Shown one piece after another: positions 6,520 through 6,624 of a stretch of DNA of 6,624 nucleotides. Numbering within the stretch: the stretch's first letter is position 1; each line of letters opens with the position of its first letter. A program made the translations under genes and the position numbers. Below the pieces are notes generated by a model. It searched no databases and was not told the DNA's origin. It saw only the letters and a list, made by a program, of their open reading frames with translations. Origin of the DNA: an uncultured bacterium (GTDB lineage Bacteria > Gemmatimonadota > Gemmatimonadetes > Palauibacterales > KS3-K002); NCBI GenBank assembly GCA_947581845.1, contig CANPVY010000231.1:1-6624 (forward strand). The letters run 5' to 3'.

Positions 6520-6624
6520 TCATCGAGTCATGGCTGCGAAGGGGGAACGTCGAAGCACCGAATCGTCACTGCGTTCGAGGAGCAGCAGCGCGAACCACTC
6601 CTTTTGGTCGGTGTAGACCCGCCG
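6520..6624 (-). CDS. Possible C-terminal end of an upstream gene (partial, unidentified)
   Basis: On the - strand the frame entering at 6624 is open for 34 codons and ends in TGA at 6520-6522, three bases before the ATG of the fusion gene. The peptide has a plausible protein composition (VYTDQKEWFALLLLERSDD near its start), but no family can be recognised from so short a piece. The tight TGA-CTC-ATG spacing, together with the missing Shine-Dalgarno before the fusion gene, is what a translationally coupled operon would look like. A second - strand frame is open for about as long, up to a TGA at 6529-6531, so the choice of frame rests on composition and spacing. The DNA could also be non-coding leader. 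Confidence 0.35.
   Translation of the reverse strand, partial: RRVYTDQKEWFALLLLERSDDSVLRRSPFAAMTR

Noticed and set aside
1..6624. CRISPR array, tRNA/rRNA genes, insertion sequences
   Set aside because: No regularly spaced direct repeats, no tRNA-like cloverleaf noticed, and no transposase or terminal inverted repeats seen on reading both strands.

Overview
The window reads as a chromosomal segment from a GC-rich bacterium (roughly low-60s % GC by eye). The methionine gene is of the fused homocysteine methyltransferase/MTHFR kind found in Firmicutes, Chloroflexota and similar lineages. Together with the cytoplasmic molybdoenzyme and the NifS-type cysteine desulfurase, this hints at a Chloroflexota-like or other deep-branching organism. 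That assignment is a guess; no rRNA or other phylogenetic marker is present.

Layout, left to right. (1) 1-336 (+): the C-terminal end of a TPR-repeat protein that begins outside the window. (2) 358-945 (-): a small integral-membrane methyltransferase of the isoprenylcysteine carboxyl methyltransferase/PEMT-like type, convergent with the TPR gene. (3) 946-1207: a 262-bp divergent intergenic region that is densely regulatory. It holds an 8-bp perfect inverted repeat, a sigma70-like promoter, a SAM-II-type riboswitch aptamer, a second stable hairpin and a Rho-independent terminator. (4) 1208-3094 (+): bifunctional homocysteine S-methyltransferase/5,10-methylenetetrahydrofolate reductase, the gene this leader should control. 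(5) 3091-6516 (-): one uninterrupted 1141-codon ORF encoding a complete molybdopterin (bis-MGD type) oxidoreductase fused to a complete NifS/IscS-type cysteine desulfurase. Its stop codon and that of gene 4 share the palindrome CTAG. (6) 6520-6624 (-): probably the tail of an upstream gene in the same transcript as the fusion gene.

How the parts fit. The promoter, aptamer and terminator form a classic feedback unit: high SAM should shut off a methionine-making enzyme. SAM-II aptamers are best known from Proteobacteria, usually with translational control, so one followed by an intrinsic terminator on a metF-type fusion is noteworthy. The most striking item is the molybdoenzyme-cysteine desulfurase fusion. 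In formate dehydrogenases, IscS passes sulfur through FdhD to the Mo centre, and eukaryotic Moco sulfurase is itself a NifS-like fusion protein. A desulfurase tethered to the molybdoenzyme itself suggests in-cis sulfuration of the cofactor, or delivery of cysteine-derived sulfur to the active site as a substrate. This is inference; the fusion itself is directly visible.
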